Assembly (NCBI GenBank): GCA_037783545.1 | Contig: JBBELK010001477.1 | Location: 84,571 to 148,570, forward strand | DNA from: Henricia sp. BOLD:AAB3569 | Taxonomy: Eukaryota; Echinodermata; Asteroidea; Spinulosida; Echinasteridae | Length of the DNA: 64,000 nucleotides | Direction of reading: 5' to 3' | Shown: positions 26,751 to 39,173 of the stretch, piece by piece | Numbering within the stretch: the stretch's first letter is position 1 | Layout: each line of letters opens with the position of its first letter | Notes under the pieces: model-generated | Database searches by the model: none | The model's input: only the letters and a program-made list of their open reading frames with translations | What the model was told of the DNA's origin: nothing | Made by a program: the position numbers and the translations under genes

Positions 26751-29700
26751 GAAATGACGGAGAAATTTCAGAGTTTAGGGAAAACGGAGCTCGGCTGCGT
26801 GGTTATTCCCCTAACCGTGGCTGTTGGGACACCCTGCGCCGCGCTGGTGTACATTTGTACGGCCGTTGACTCACCCCAGATTGTGACGGGAATTAGGTCA
26901 AAGTGTGTCCCAAATGCCGGCAAATTTGGAAATCAAGGAATTTTCCAACCAACTTCAAATTTTGCATGCTCCAAACTGTATATATTCCGCACTTGTCATG
27001 CAAAATTGACAGATTTTCGCTGGGAAATGACGGAGACATTTCAGAGTTTAGGGAAAACGGAGCTCGGCTGCGTGGTTATTCCCCTGACCGTGGCTGTTGG
27101 GACACCCTGCGCATGCGCCGCGCTGGTGTACATTTGTACGGCCGTTGACTCACCCCAGATTGTGACGGGAATTAGGTCAAAGTGTGTCCCAAATGCCGGC
27201 AAATTTGGAAATCAAGGAATTTTCCAACCAACTTCAAATTTTGCATGCTCCAAACTGTATATATTCGGCACTTGTCATGCAAAATTGACAGATTTTCGCT
27301 GGGAAATGACGGAGAAATTTCAGAGTTTAGGGAAAACGGAGCTCGGCTGCGTGGTTATTCCCCTAACCGTGGCTGTTGGGACACCCTGCGCCGCGCTGGT
27401 GTACATTTGTACGGCCGTTGACTCACCCCATATTGTGACGGGAATTAGGTCAAAGTGTGTCCCAAATGCCGGCAAATTTGGAAATCAAGGAATTTTCCAA
27501 CCAACTTCAAATTTTGCATGCTCCAAACTGTATATATTCCGCACTTGTCATGCAAAATTGACAGATTTTCGCTGGGAAATGACGGAGACATTTCAGAGTT
27601 TAGGGAAAACGGAGCTCGGCTGCGTGGTTATTCCCCTAACCGTGGCTGTTGGGACACCATGCGCATGCGCCGCGCTGGTGTACATTTGTACGGCCGTTGA
27701 CTCACCCCAGATTGTGACGGGAATTAGGTCAAAGTGTGTCCCAAATGCCGGCAAATTTGGAAATCAAGGAATTTTCCAACCAACTTCAAATTTTGCATGC
27801 TCCAAACTGTATATATTCCGCACTTGTCATGCAAAATTGACAGATTTTCGCTGGGAAATGACGGAGAAATTTCAGAGTTTAGGGAAAACGAAGCTCGGCT
27901 GCGTGGTTATTCCCCTAACCGTGGCTGTTGGGACACCCTGCGCCGCGCTGGTGTACATTTGTATGGCCGTTGACTCACCCCAGATTGTGACGGGAATTAG
28001 GTCAAAGTGTGTCCCAAATGCCGGCAAATTTGGAAATCAAGGAATTTTCCAACCAACTTCAAATTTTGCATGCTCCAAACTGTATATATTCCGCACTTGT
28101 CATGCAAAATTGACAGATTTTCGCTGTGAAATGACGGAGAAATTTCAGAGTTTAGGGAAAACGGAGCTCGGCTGCGTGGTTATTCCCCTAACCGTGGCTG
28201 TTGGGACACCCTGCGCATGCGCCGCGCTGGTGTACATTTGTACGGCCGTTGACTCACCCCAGATTTTGACGGGAATTAGCTCAAAGTGTTTCCCAAATGC
28301 CGGCAAATTTGGAAATCAAGGAATTTTCCAACCAACTTCAAATTTTGCATGCTCCAAACTGTATATATTCCGCACTTGTCATGGAAAATTGACAGATTTT
28401 CGCTGGGAAATGACGGAGAAATTTCAGAGTTTAGGGAAAACGGAGCTCGGCTGCGTGGTTATTCCCCTAACCGTGGCTGTTGGGACACCCTGCGCCGCGC
28501 TGGTGTACATTTGTACGGCCGTTGACTCACCCCAGATTGTGACGGGAATTAGGTCAAAGTGTGTCCCAAATGCCGGCAAATTTGGAAATCAAGGAATTGT
28601 CCAACCAACTTCAAATTTTGCATGCTCCAAACTGTATATATTCGGCACTTGTCATGCAAAATTGACAGATTTTCGCTGGGAAATGACGGAGAAATTTCAG
28701 AGTTTAGGGAAAACGGAGCTCGGCTGCGTGGTTATTCCCCTAACCGTGGCTGTTGGGACACCCTGCGCCGCGCTGGTGTACATTTGTACGGCCGTTGACT
28801 CACCCCAGATTGTGACGGGAATTAGGTCAAAGTGTGTCCCAAATGCCGGCAAATTTGGAAATCAAGGAATTTTCCAACCAACTTCAAATTTTGCATGCTC
28901 CAAACTGTATATATTCCGCACTTGTCATGCAAAATTGACAGATTTTCGCTGGGAAATGACGGAGAAATTTCAGAGTTTAGGGAAAACGGAGCTCGGCTGC
29001 GTGGTTATTCCCCTAACCGTGGCTGTTGGGACACCCTGCGCATGCGCCGCGCTGGTGTACATTTGTACGGCCGTTGACTCACCCCAGATTGTGACGGGAA
29101 TTAGGTCAAAGTGTGTCCCAAATGCCGGCAAATTTGGAAATCAAGGAATTGTCCAACCAACTTCAAATTTTGCATGCTCCAAACTGTATATATTCCGCAC
29201 TTGTCATGCAAAATTGACAGATTTTCGCTGGGAAATGACGGAGACATTTCAGAGTTTAGGGAAAACGGAGCTCGGCTGCGTGGTTATTCCCCTAACCGTG
29301 GCTGTTGGGACACCATGCGCATGCGCCGCGCTGGTGTACATTTGTACGGCCGTTGACTCACCCCAGATTGTGACGGGAATTAGGTCAAAGTGTGTCCCAA
29401 ATGCCGGCAAATTTGGAAATCAAGGAATTTTCCAACCAACTTCAAATTTTGCATGCTCCAAACTGTATATATTCCGCACTTGTCATGCAAAATTGACAGA
29501 TTTTCGCTGGGAAATGACGGAGAAATTTCAGAGTTTAGGGAAAACGAAGCTCGGCTGCGTGGTTATTCCCCTAACCGTGGCTGTTGGGACACCCTGCGCC
29601 GCGCTGGTGTACATTTGTATGGCCGTTGACTCACCCCAGATTGTGACGGGAATTAGGTCAAAGTGTGTCCCAAATGCCGGCAAATTTGGAAATCAAGGAA

Positions 29701-31718
29701 TTTTCCAACCAACTTCAAATTTTGCATGCTCCAAACTGTATATATTCCGCACTTGTCATGCAAAATTGACAGATTTTCGCTGTGAAATGACGGAGAAATT
29801 TCAGAGTTTAGGGAAAACGGAGCTCGGCTGCGTGGTTATTCCACTAACCGTGGCTGTTGGGACACCCTGCGCATGCGCCGCGCTGGTGTACATTTGTACG
29901 GCCGTTGACTCACCCCAGATTGTGACGGGAATTAGCTCAAAGTGTTTCCCAAATGCCGGCAAATTTGGAAATCAAGGAATTTTCCAACCAACTTCAAATT
30001 TTGCATGCTCCAAACTGTATATATTCCGCACTTGTCATGCAAAATTGACAGATTTTCGCTGGGAAATGACGGAGAAATTTCAGAGTTTAGGGAAAACGGA
30101 GCTCGGCTGCGTGGTTATTCCCCTAACCGTGGCTGTTGGGACACCCTGCGCATGCGCCGCGCTGGTGTACATTTGTACGGCCGTTGACTCACCCCAGATT
30201 GTGACGGGAATTAGATCAAAGTGTGTCCCAAATGCCGGCAAATTTGGAAATCAAGGAATTTTCCAACCAACTTCAAATTTTGCATGCTCCAAACTGTATA
30301 TATTCCGCACTTGTCATGCAAAATTGACAGATTTTTGCTGGGAAATGACGGAGAAATTTCAGAGTTTAGAGAAAACGGAGCTCTGCTGCGTGGTTATTCC
30401 CCTAACCGTGGCTGTTGGGACACCCTGCGCCGCGCTGGTGTACATTTGTACGGCCGTTGACTCACCCCAGATTGTGACGGGAATTAGGTCAAAGTGTGTC
30501 CCAAATGCCGGCAAATTTGGAAATCAAGGAAATTTCCAACCAACTTCAAATTTTGCATGCTCCAAACTGTATATATTTCGCACTTGTCATGCAAAATTGA
30601 CCGATTTTCGCTGGGAAATGACGGAGAAAATTCAGAGTTTAGGGAAAACGGAGCTCGGCTGCGTGGTTATTCCCCTAACCGTGGCTGTTGGGACACCCTG
30701 CGCATGCGCCGCGCTGGTGTACATTTGTACGGCCGTTGACTCACCCCAGATTGTGACGGGAATTAGATCAAAGTGTGTCCCAAATGCCGGCAAATTTGGA
30801 AATCAAGGAATTTTCCAACCAACTTCAAATTTTGCATGCTCCAAACTGTATATATTCCGCACTTGTCATGCAAAATTGACAGATTTTTGCTGGGAAATGA
30901 CGGAGAAATTTCAGAGTTTAGAGAAAACGGAGCTCTGCTGCGTGGTTATTCCCCTAACCGTGGCTGTTGGGACACCCTGCGCCGCGCTGGTGTACATTTG
31001 TACGGCCGTTGACTCACCCCAGATTGCGACGGGAATTAGGTCAAAGTGTGTCCCAAATGCCGGCAAATTTGGAAATCAAGGAAATTTCCAACCAACTTCA
31101 AATTTTGCATGCTCCAAACTGTATATATTTCGCACTTGTCATGCAAAATTGACCGATTTTCGCTGGGAAATGACGGAGAAATTTCAGAGTTTAGGGAAAA
31201 CGGAGCTCGGCTGCGTGGTTATTCCCCTAACCGTGGCTGTTGGGACACCCTGCGCATGCGCCAAGCTGGTGTACATTTGTACGGCCGTTGACTCACCCCA
31301 GATTGTGACGGGAATTAGGTCAAAGTGTGTCCCAAATGCCGGCAAATTTGGAAATCAAGGAATTTTCCAACCAACTTCAAATTTTGCATGCTCCAAACTG
31401 TATATATTCCGCACTTGTCATGCAAAATTGACAGATTTTCGCTGGGAAATGACGGAGAAATTTCAGAGTTTAGGGAAAACGGAGCTCTGCTGCGTGGTTA
31501 TTCCCCTAACCGTGGCTGTTGGGACACCCTGCGCCGCGCTGGTGTACATTTGTACGGCCGTTGACTCACCCCAGATTGAGACGGGAATTAGGTCAAAGTG
31601 TGCCCCAAATGCCGGCAATTTTGGAAATCAAGGAATTTTCCAACCAACTTCAAATTTTGCATGCTCCAAACTGTATATATTCCGCACTTGTCATGCAAAA
31701 TTGACAGATTTTCGCTAG
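26751..31718 (+). repeat. Expanded HOR unit, 18 monomers (4968 bp)
   Basis: The order is t1 to t7, a plain 273 unit (28680-28952), a 279 unit with AATTGTCC (28953-29231), then t4, t5, t9, t10, t11, a t12/t10 hybrid (30615-30893, with private GAGAAAATTC), a second t11 (ATTGCGACGG), t12 (GCCAAGCTGG) and t13 (GTGTGCCCC). Two separate expansions are visible: re-entry at t4 after t7, and a local duplication of the t10-t11 pair. Confidence 0.9.
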
Positions 31719-34700
31719 GAAATGACGGAGAAATTTCAGAGTTTAGGGAAAACGGAGCTCGGCTGCGTGGTTATTCCCCTAACCGTGGCTGTTGGGACAC
31801 CCTGCGCCGCGCTGGTGTACATTTGTACGGCCGTTGACTCACCCCAGATTGTGACGGGAATTAGGTCAAAGTGTGTCCCAAATGCCGGCAAATTTGGAAA
31901 TCAAGGAATTTTCCAACCAACTTCAAATTTTGCATGCTCCAAACTGTATATATTCCGCACTTGTCATGCAAAATTGACAGATTTTCGCTGGGAAATGACG
32001 GAGACATTTCAGAGTTTAGGGAAAACGGAGCTCGGCTGCGTGGTTATTCCCCTGACCGTGGCTGTTGGGACACCCTGCGCATGCGCCGCGCTGGTGTACA
32101 TTTGTACGGCCGTTGACTCACCCCAGATTGTGACGGGAATTAGGTCAAAGTGTGTCCCAAATGCCGGCAAATTTGGAAATCAAGGAATTTTCCAACCAAC
32201 TTCAAATTTTGCATGCTCCAAACTGTATATATTCGGCACTTGTCATGCAAAATTGACAGATTTTCGCTGGGAAATGACGGAGAAATTTCAGAGTTTAGGG
32301 AAAACGGAGCTCGGCTGCGTGGTTATTCCCCTAACCGTAGCTGTTGGGACACCCTGCGCCGCGCTGGTGTACATTTGTACGGCCGTTGACTCACCCCATA
32401 TTGTGACGGGAATTAGGTCAAAGTGTGTCCCAAATGCCGGCAAATTTGGAAATCAAGGAATTTTCCAACCAACTTCAAATTTTGCATGCTCCAAACTGTA
32501 TATATTCCGCACTTGTCATGCAAAATTGACAGATTTTCGCTGGGAAATGACGGAGACATTTCAGAGTTTAGGGAAAACGGAGCTCGGCTGCGTGGTTATT
32601 CCCCTAACCGTGGCTGTTGGGACACCATGCGCATGCGCCGCGCTGGTGTACATTTGTACGGCCGTTGACTCACCCCAGATTGTGACGGGAATTAGGTCAA
32701 AGTGTGTCCCAAATGCCGGCAAATTTGGAAATCAAGGAATTTTCCAACCAACTTCAAATTTTGCATGCTCCAAACTGTATATATTCCGCACTTGTCATGC
32801 AAAATTGACAGATTTTCGCTGGGAAATGACGGAGAAATTTCAGAGTTTAGGGAAAACGAAGCTCGGCTGCGTGGTTATTCCCCTAACCGTGGCTGTTGGG
32901 ACACCCTGCGCCGCGCTGGTGTACATTTGTATGGCCGTTGACTCACCCCAGATTGTGACGGGAATTAGGTCAAAGTGTGTCCCAAATGCCGGCAAATTTG
33001 GAAATCAAGGAATTTTCCAACCAACTTCAAATTTTGCATGCTCCAAACTGTATATATTCCGCACTTGTCATGCAAAATTGACAGATTTTCGCTGTGAAAT
33101 GACGGAGAAATTTCAGAGTTTAGGGAAAACGGAGCTCGGCTGCGTGGTTATTCCCCTAACCGTGGCTGTTGGGACACCCTGCGCATGCGCCGCGCTGGTG
33201 TACATTTGTACGGCCGTTGACTCACCCCAGATTGTGACGGGAATTAGCTCAAAGTGTTTCCCAAATGCCGGCAAATTTGGAAATCAAGGAATTTTCCAAC
33301 CAACTTCAAATTTTGCATGCTCCAAACTGTATATATTCCGCACTTGTCATGGAAAATTGACAGATTTTCGCTGGGAAATGACGGAGAAATTTCAGAGTTT
33401 AGGGAAAACGGAGCTCGGCTGCGTGGTTATTCCCCTAACCGTGGCTGTTGGGACACCCTGCGCCGCGCTGGTGTACATTTGTACGGCCGTTGACTCACCC
33501 CAGATTGTGACGGGAATTAGGTCAAAGTGTGTCCCAAATGCCGGCAAATTTGGAAATCAAGGAATTGTCCAACCAACTTCAAATTTTGCATGCTCCAAAC
33601 TGTATATATTCGGCACTTGTCATGCAAAATTGACAGATTTTCGCTGGGAAATGACGGAGAAATTTCAGAGTTTAGGGAAAACGGAGCTCGGCTGCGTGGT
33701 TATTCCCCTAACCGTGGCTGTTGGGACACCCTGCGCATGCGCCGCGCTGGTGTACATTTGTACGGCCGTTGACTCACCCCAGATTGTGACGGGAATTAGC
33801 TCAAAGTGTTTCCCAAATGCCGGCAAATTTGGAAATCAAGGAATTTTCCAACCAACTTCAAATTTTGCATGCTCCAAACTGTATATATTCCGCACTTGTC
33901 ATGCAAAATTGACAGATTTTCGCTGGGAAATGACGGAGAAATTTCAGAGTTTAGGGAAAACGGAGCTCGGCTGCGTGGTTATTCCCCTAACCGTGGCTGT
34001 TGGGACACCCTGCGCATGCGCCGCGCTGGTGTACATTTATACGGCCGTTGACTCACCCCAGATTGTGACGGGAATTAGATCAAAGTGTGTCCCAAATGCC
34101 GGCAAATTTGGAAATCAAGGAATTTTCCAACCAACTTCAAATTTTGCATGCTCCAAACTGTATATATTCCGCACTTGTCATGCAAAATTGACAGATTTTT
34201 GCTGGGAAATGACGGAGAAATTTCAGAGTTTAGAGAAAACGGAGCTCTGCTGCGTGGTTATTCCCCTAACCGTGGCTGTTGGGACACCCTGCGCCGCGCT
34301 GGTGTACATTTGTACGGCCGTTGACTCACCCCAGATTGTGACGGGAATTAGGTCAAAGTGTGTCCCAAATGCCGGCAAATTTGGAAATCAAGGAAATTTC
34401 CAACCAACTTCAAATTTTGCATGCTCCAAACTGTATATATTTCGCACTTGTCATGCAAAATTGACCGATTTTCGCTGGGAAATGACGGAGAAATTTCAGA
34501 GTTTAGGGAAAACGGAGCTCGGCTGCGTGGTTATTCCCCTAACCGTGGCTGTTGGGACACCCTGCGCATGCGCCGCGCTGGTGTACATTTGTACGGCCGT
34601 TGACTCACCCCAGATTGTGACGGGAATTAGGTCAAAGTGTGTCCCAAATGCCGGCAAATTTGGAAATCAAGGAATTTTCCAACCAACTTCAAATTTTGCA

Positions 34701-36692
34701 TGCTCCAAACTGTATATATTCCGCACTTGTCATGCAAAATTGACAGATTTTCGCTGGGAAATGACGGAGAAATTTCAGAGTTTAGGGAAAACGGAGCTCG
34801 GCTGCGTGGTTATTCCCCTAACCGTGGCTGTTGGGACACCCTGCGCCGCGCTGGTGTACATTTGTACGGCCGTTGACTCACCCCAGATTGTGACGGGAAT
34901 TAGGTCAAAGTGTGTCCCAAATGCCGGCAAATTTGGAAATCAAGGAATTGTCCAACCAACTTCAAATTTTGCATGCTCCAAACTGTATATATTCGGCACT
35001 TGTCATGCAAAATTGACAGATTTTCGCTGGGAAATGACGGAGAAATTTCAGAGTTTAGGGAAAACGGAGCTCGGCTGCGTGGTTATTCCCCTAACCGTGG
35101 CTGTTGGGACACCCTGCGCATGCGCCGCGCTGGTGTACATTTGTACGGCCGTTGACTCACCCCAGATTGTGACGGGAATTAGCTCAAAGTGTTTCCCAAA
35201 TGCCGGCAAATTTGGAAATCAAGGAATTTTCCAACCAACTTCAAATTTTGCATGCTCCAAACTGTATATATTCCGCACTTGTCATGCAAAATTGACAGAT
35301 TTTCGCTGGGAAATGACGGAGAAATTTCAGAGTTTAGGGAAAACGGAGCTCGGCTGCGTGGTTATTCCACTAACCGTGGCTGTTGGGACACCCTGCGCAT
35401 GCGCCGCGCTGGTGTACATTTGTACGGCCGTTGACTCACCCCAGATTGTGACGGGAATTAGCTCAAAGTGTTTCCCAAATGCCGGCAAATTTGGAAATCA
35501 AGGAATTTTCCAACCAACTTCAAATTTTGCATGCTCCAAACTGTATATATTCCGCACTTGTCATGCAAAATTGACAGATTTTCGCTGGGAAATGACGGAG
35601 AAATTTCAGAGTTTAGGGAAAACGGAGCTCGGCTGCGTGGTTATTCCCCTAACCGTGGCTGTTGGGACACCCTGCGCATGCGCCGCGCTGGTGTACATTT
35701 ATACGGCCGTTGACTCACCCCAGATTGTGACGGGAATTAGATCAAAGTGTGTCCCAAATGCCGGCAAATTTGGAAATCAAGGAATTTTCCAACCAACTTC
35801 AAATTTTGCATGCTCCAAACTGTATATATTCCGCACTTGTCATGCAAAATTGACAGATTTTTGCTGGGAAATGACGGAGAAATTTCAGAGTTTAGAGAAA
35901 ACGGAGCTCTGCTGCGTGGTTATTCCCCTAACCGTGGCTGTTGGGACACCCTGCGCCGCGCTGGTGTACATTTGTACGGCCGTTGACTCACCCCAGATTG
36001 TGACGGGAATTAGGTCAAAGTGTGTCCCAAATGCCGGCAAATTTGGAAATCAAGGAAATTTCCAACCAACTTCAAATTTTGCATGCTCCAAACTGTATAT
36101 ATTTCGCACTTGTCATGCAAAATTGACCGATTTTCGCTGGGAAATGACGGAGAAATTTCAGAGTTTAGGGAAAACGGAGCTCGGCTGCGTGGTTATTCCC
36201 CTAACCGTGGCTGTTGGGACACCCTGCGCATGCGCCGCGCTGGTGTACATTTGTACGGCCGTTGACTCACCCCAGATTGTGACGGGAATTAGGTCAAAGT
36301 GTGTCCCAAATGCCGGCAAATTTGGAAATCAAGGAATTTTCCAACCAACTTCAAATTTTGCATGCTCCAAACTGTATATATTCCGCACTTGTCATGCAAA
36401 ATTGACAGATTTTCGCTGGGAAATGACGGAGAAATTTCAGAGTTTAGGGAAAACGGAGCTCTGCTGCGTGGTTATTCCCCTAACCGTGGCTGTTGGGACA
36501 CCCTGCGCCGCGCTGGTGTACATTTGTACGGCCGTTGACTCACCCCAGATTGAGACGGGAATTAGGTCAAAGTGTGTCCCAAATGCCGGCAATTTTGGAA
36601 ATCAAGGAATTTTCCAACCAACTTCAAATTTTGCATGCTCCAAACTGTATATATTCCGCACTTGTCATGCAAAATTGACAGATTTTCGCTAG
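31719..36692 (+). repeat. Expanded HOR unit, 18 monomers (4974 bp)
   Basis: The order is t1 to t7, a t8/t9-like unit, t10, t11, t12, then t7, t8, t9, t10, t11, t12, t13. After the first t12 (34479-34757) the unit jumps back to t7 at 34758, so the t7-t12 section is present twice. The first pass lacks one of the two TTAGCTC units. Both t10 copies carry the private TTTATACGG (near 34038 and 35699), shared with 39174-42764. Confidence 0.92.
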
Positions 36693-39173
36693 GAAATGAC
36701 GGAGAAATTTCAGAGTTTAGGGAAAACGGAGCTCGGCTGCGTGGTTATTCCCCTAACCGTGGCTGTTGGGACACCCTGCGCCGCGCTGGTGTACATTTGT
36801 ACGGCCGTTGACTCACCCCAGATTGTGACGGGAATTAGGTCAAAGTGTGTCCCAAATGCCGGCAAATTTGGAAATCAAGGAATTTTCCAACCAACTTCAA
36901 ATTTTGCATGCTCCAAACTGTATATATTCCGCACTTGTCATGCAAAATTGACAGATTTTCGCTGGGAAATGACGGAGACATTTCAGAGTTTAGGGAAAAC
37001 GGAGCTCGGCTGCGTGGTTATTCCCCTGACCGTGGCTGTTGGGACACCCTGCGCATGCGCCGCGCTGGTGTACATTTGTACGGCCGTTGACTCACCCCAG
37101 ATTGTGACGGGAATTAGGTCAAAGTGTGTCCCAAATGCCGGCAAATTTGGAAATCAAGGAATTTTCCAACCAACTTCAAATTTTGCATGCTCCAAACTGT
37201 ATATATTCGGCACTTGTCATGCAAAATTGACAGATTTTCGCTGGGAAATGACGGAGAAATTTCAGAGTTTAGGGAAAACGGAGCTCGGCTGCTTGGTTAT
37301 TCCCCTAACCGTGGCTGTTGGGACACCCTGCGCCGCGCTGGTGTACATTTGTACGGCCGTTGACTCACCCCATATTGTGACGGGAATTAGGTCAAAGTGT
37401 GTCCCAAATGCCGGCAAATTTGGAAATCAAGGAATTTTCCAACCAACTTCAAATTTTGCATGCTCCAAACTGTATATATTCCGCACTTGTCATGCAAAAT
37501 TGACAGATTTTCGCTGGGAAATGACGGAGACATTTCAGAGTTTAGGGAAAACGGAGCTCGGCTGCGTGGTTATTCCCCTAACCGTGGCTGTTGGGACACC
37601 ATGCGCATGCGCCGCGCTGGTGTACATTTGTACGGCCGTTGACTCACCCCAGATTGTGACGGGAATTAGGTCAAAGTGTGTCCCAAATGCCGGCAAATTT
37701 GGAAATCAAGGAATTTTCCAACCAACTTCAAATTTTGCATGCTCCAAACTGTATATATTCCGCACTTGTCATGCAAAATTGACAGATTTTCGCTGGGAAA
37801 TGACGGAGAAATTTCAGAGTTTAGGGAAAACGAAGCTCGGCTGCGTGGTTATTCCCCTAACCGTGGCTGTTGGGACACCCTGCGCCGCGCTGGTGTACAT
37901 TTGTATGGCCGTTGACTCACCCCAGATTGTGACGGGAATTAGGTCAAAGTGTGTCCCAAATGCCGGCAAATTTGGAAATCAAGGAATTTTCCAACCAACT
38001 TCAAATTTTGCATGCTCCAAACTGTATATATTCCGCACTTGTCATGCAAAATTGACAGATTTTCGCTGTGAAATGACGGAGAAATTTCAGAGTTTAGGGA
38101 AAACGGAGCTCGGCTGCGTGGTTATTCCCCTAACCGTGGCTGTTGGGACACCCTGCGCATGCGCCGCGCTGGTGTACATTTGTACGGCCGTTGACTCACC
38201 CCAGATTGTGACGGGAATTAGCTCAAAGTGTTTCCCAAATGCCGGCAAATTTGGAAATCAAGGAATTTTCCAACCAACTTCAAATTTTGCATGCTCCAAA
38301 CTGTATATATTCCGCACTTGTCATGGAAAATTGACAGATTTTCGCTGGGAAATGACGGAGAAATTTCAGAGTTTAGGGAAAACGGAGCTCGGCTGCGTGG
38401 TTAGTCCCCTAACCGTGGCTGTTGGGACACCCTGCGCCGCGCTGGTGTACATTTGTACGGCCGTTGACTCACCCCAGATTGTGACGGGAATTAGGTCAAA
38501 GTGTGTCCCAAATGCCGGCAAATTTGGAAATCAAGGAAATTTCCAACCAACTTCAAATTTTGCATGCTCCAAACTGTATATATTTCGCACTTGTCATGCA
38601 AAATTGACCGATTTTCGCTGGGAAATGACGGAGAAATTTCAGAGTTTAGGGAAAACGGAGCTCGGCTGCGTGGTTATTCCCCTAACCGTGGCTGTTGGGA
38701 CACCCTGCGCATGCGCCAAGCTGGTGTACATTTGTACGGCCGTTGACTCACCCCAGATTGTGACGGGAATTAGGTCAAAGTGTGTCCCAAATGCCGGCAA
38801 ATTTGGAAATCAAGGAATTTTCCAACCAACTTCAAATTTTGCATGCTCCAAACTGTATATATTCCGCACTTGTCATGCAAAATTGACAGATTTTCGCTGG
38901 GAAATGACGGAGAAATTTCAGAGTTTAGGGAAAACGGAGCTCTGCTGCGTGGTTATTCCCCTAACCGTGGCTGTTGGGACACCCTGCGCCGCGCTGGTGT
39001 ACATTTGTACGGCCGTTGACTCACCCCAGATTGAGACGGGAATTAGGTCAAAGTGTGCCCCAAATGCCGGCAATTTTGGAAATCAAGGAATTTTCCAACC
39101 AACTTCAAATTTTGCATGCTCCAAACTGTATATATTCCGCACTTGTCATGCAAAATTGACAGATTTTCGCTAG
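36693..39173 (+). repeat. Shortened HOR unit, 9 monomers (2481 bp), t7/t11 fusion
   Basis: The order is t1 to t6, a t7/t11 hybrid, t12 (GCCAAGCTGG), t13 (GTGTGCCCC). The hybrid (38349-38621) starts with the t7 variant GGTTAGTCCCC (about 38400) and ends with the t11 markers GGAAATTTCC (about 38535) and TTGACCG. It has the same length as 24270-26750 but a different breakpoint, so the two deletions are independent. Confidence 0.92.
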
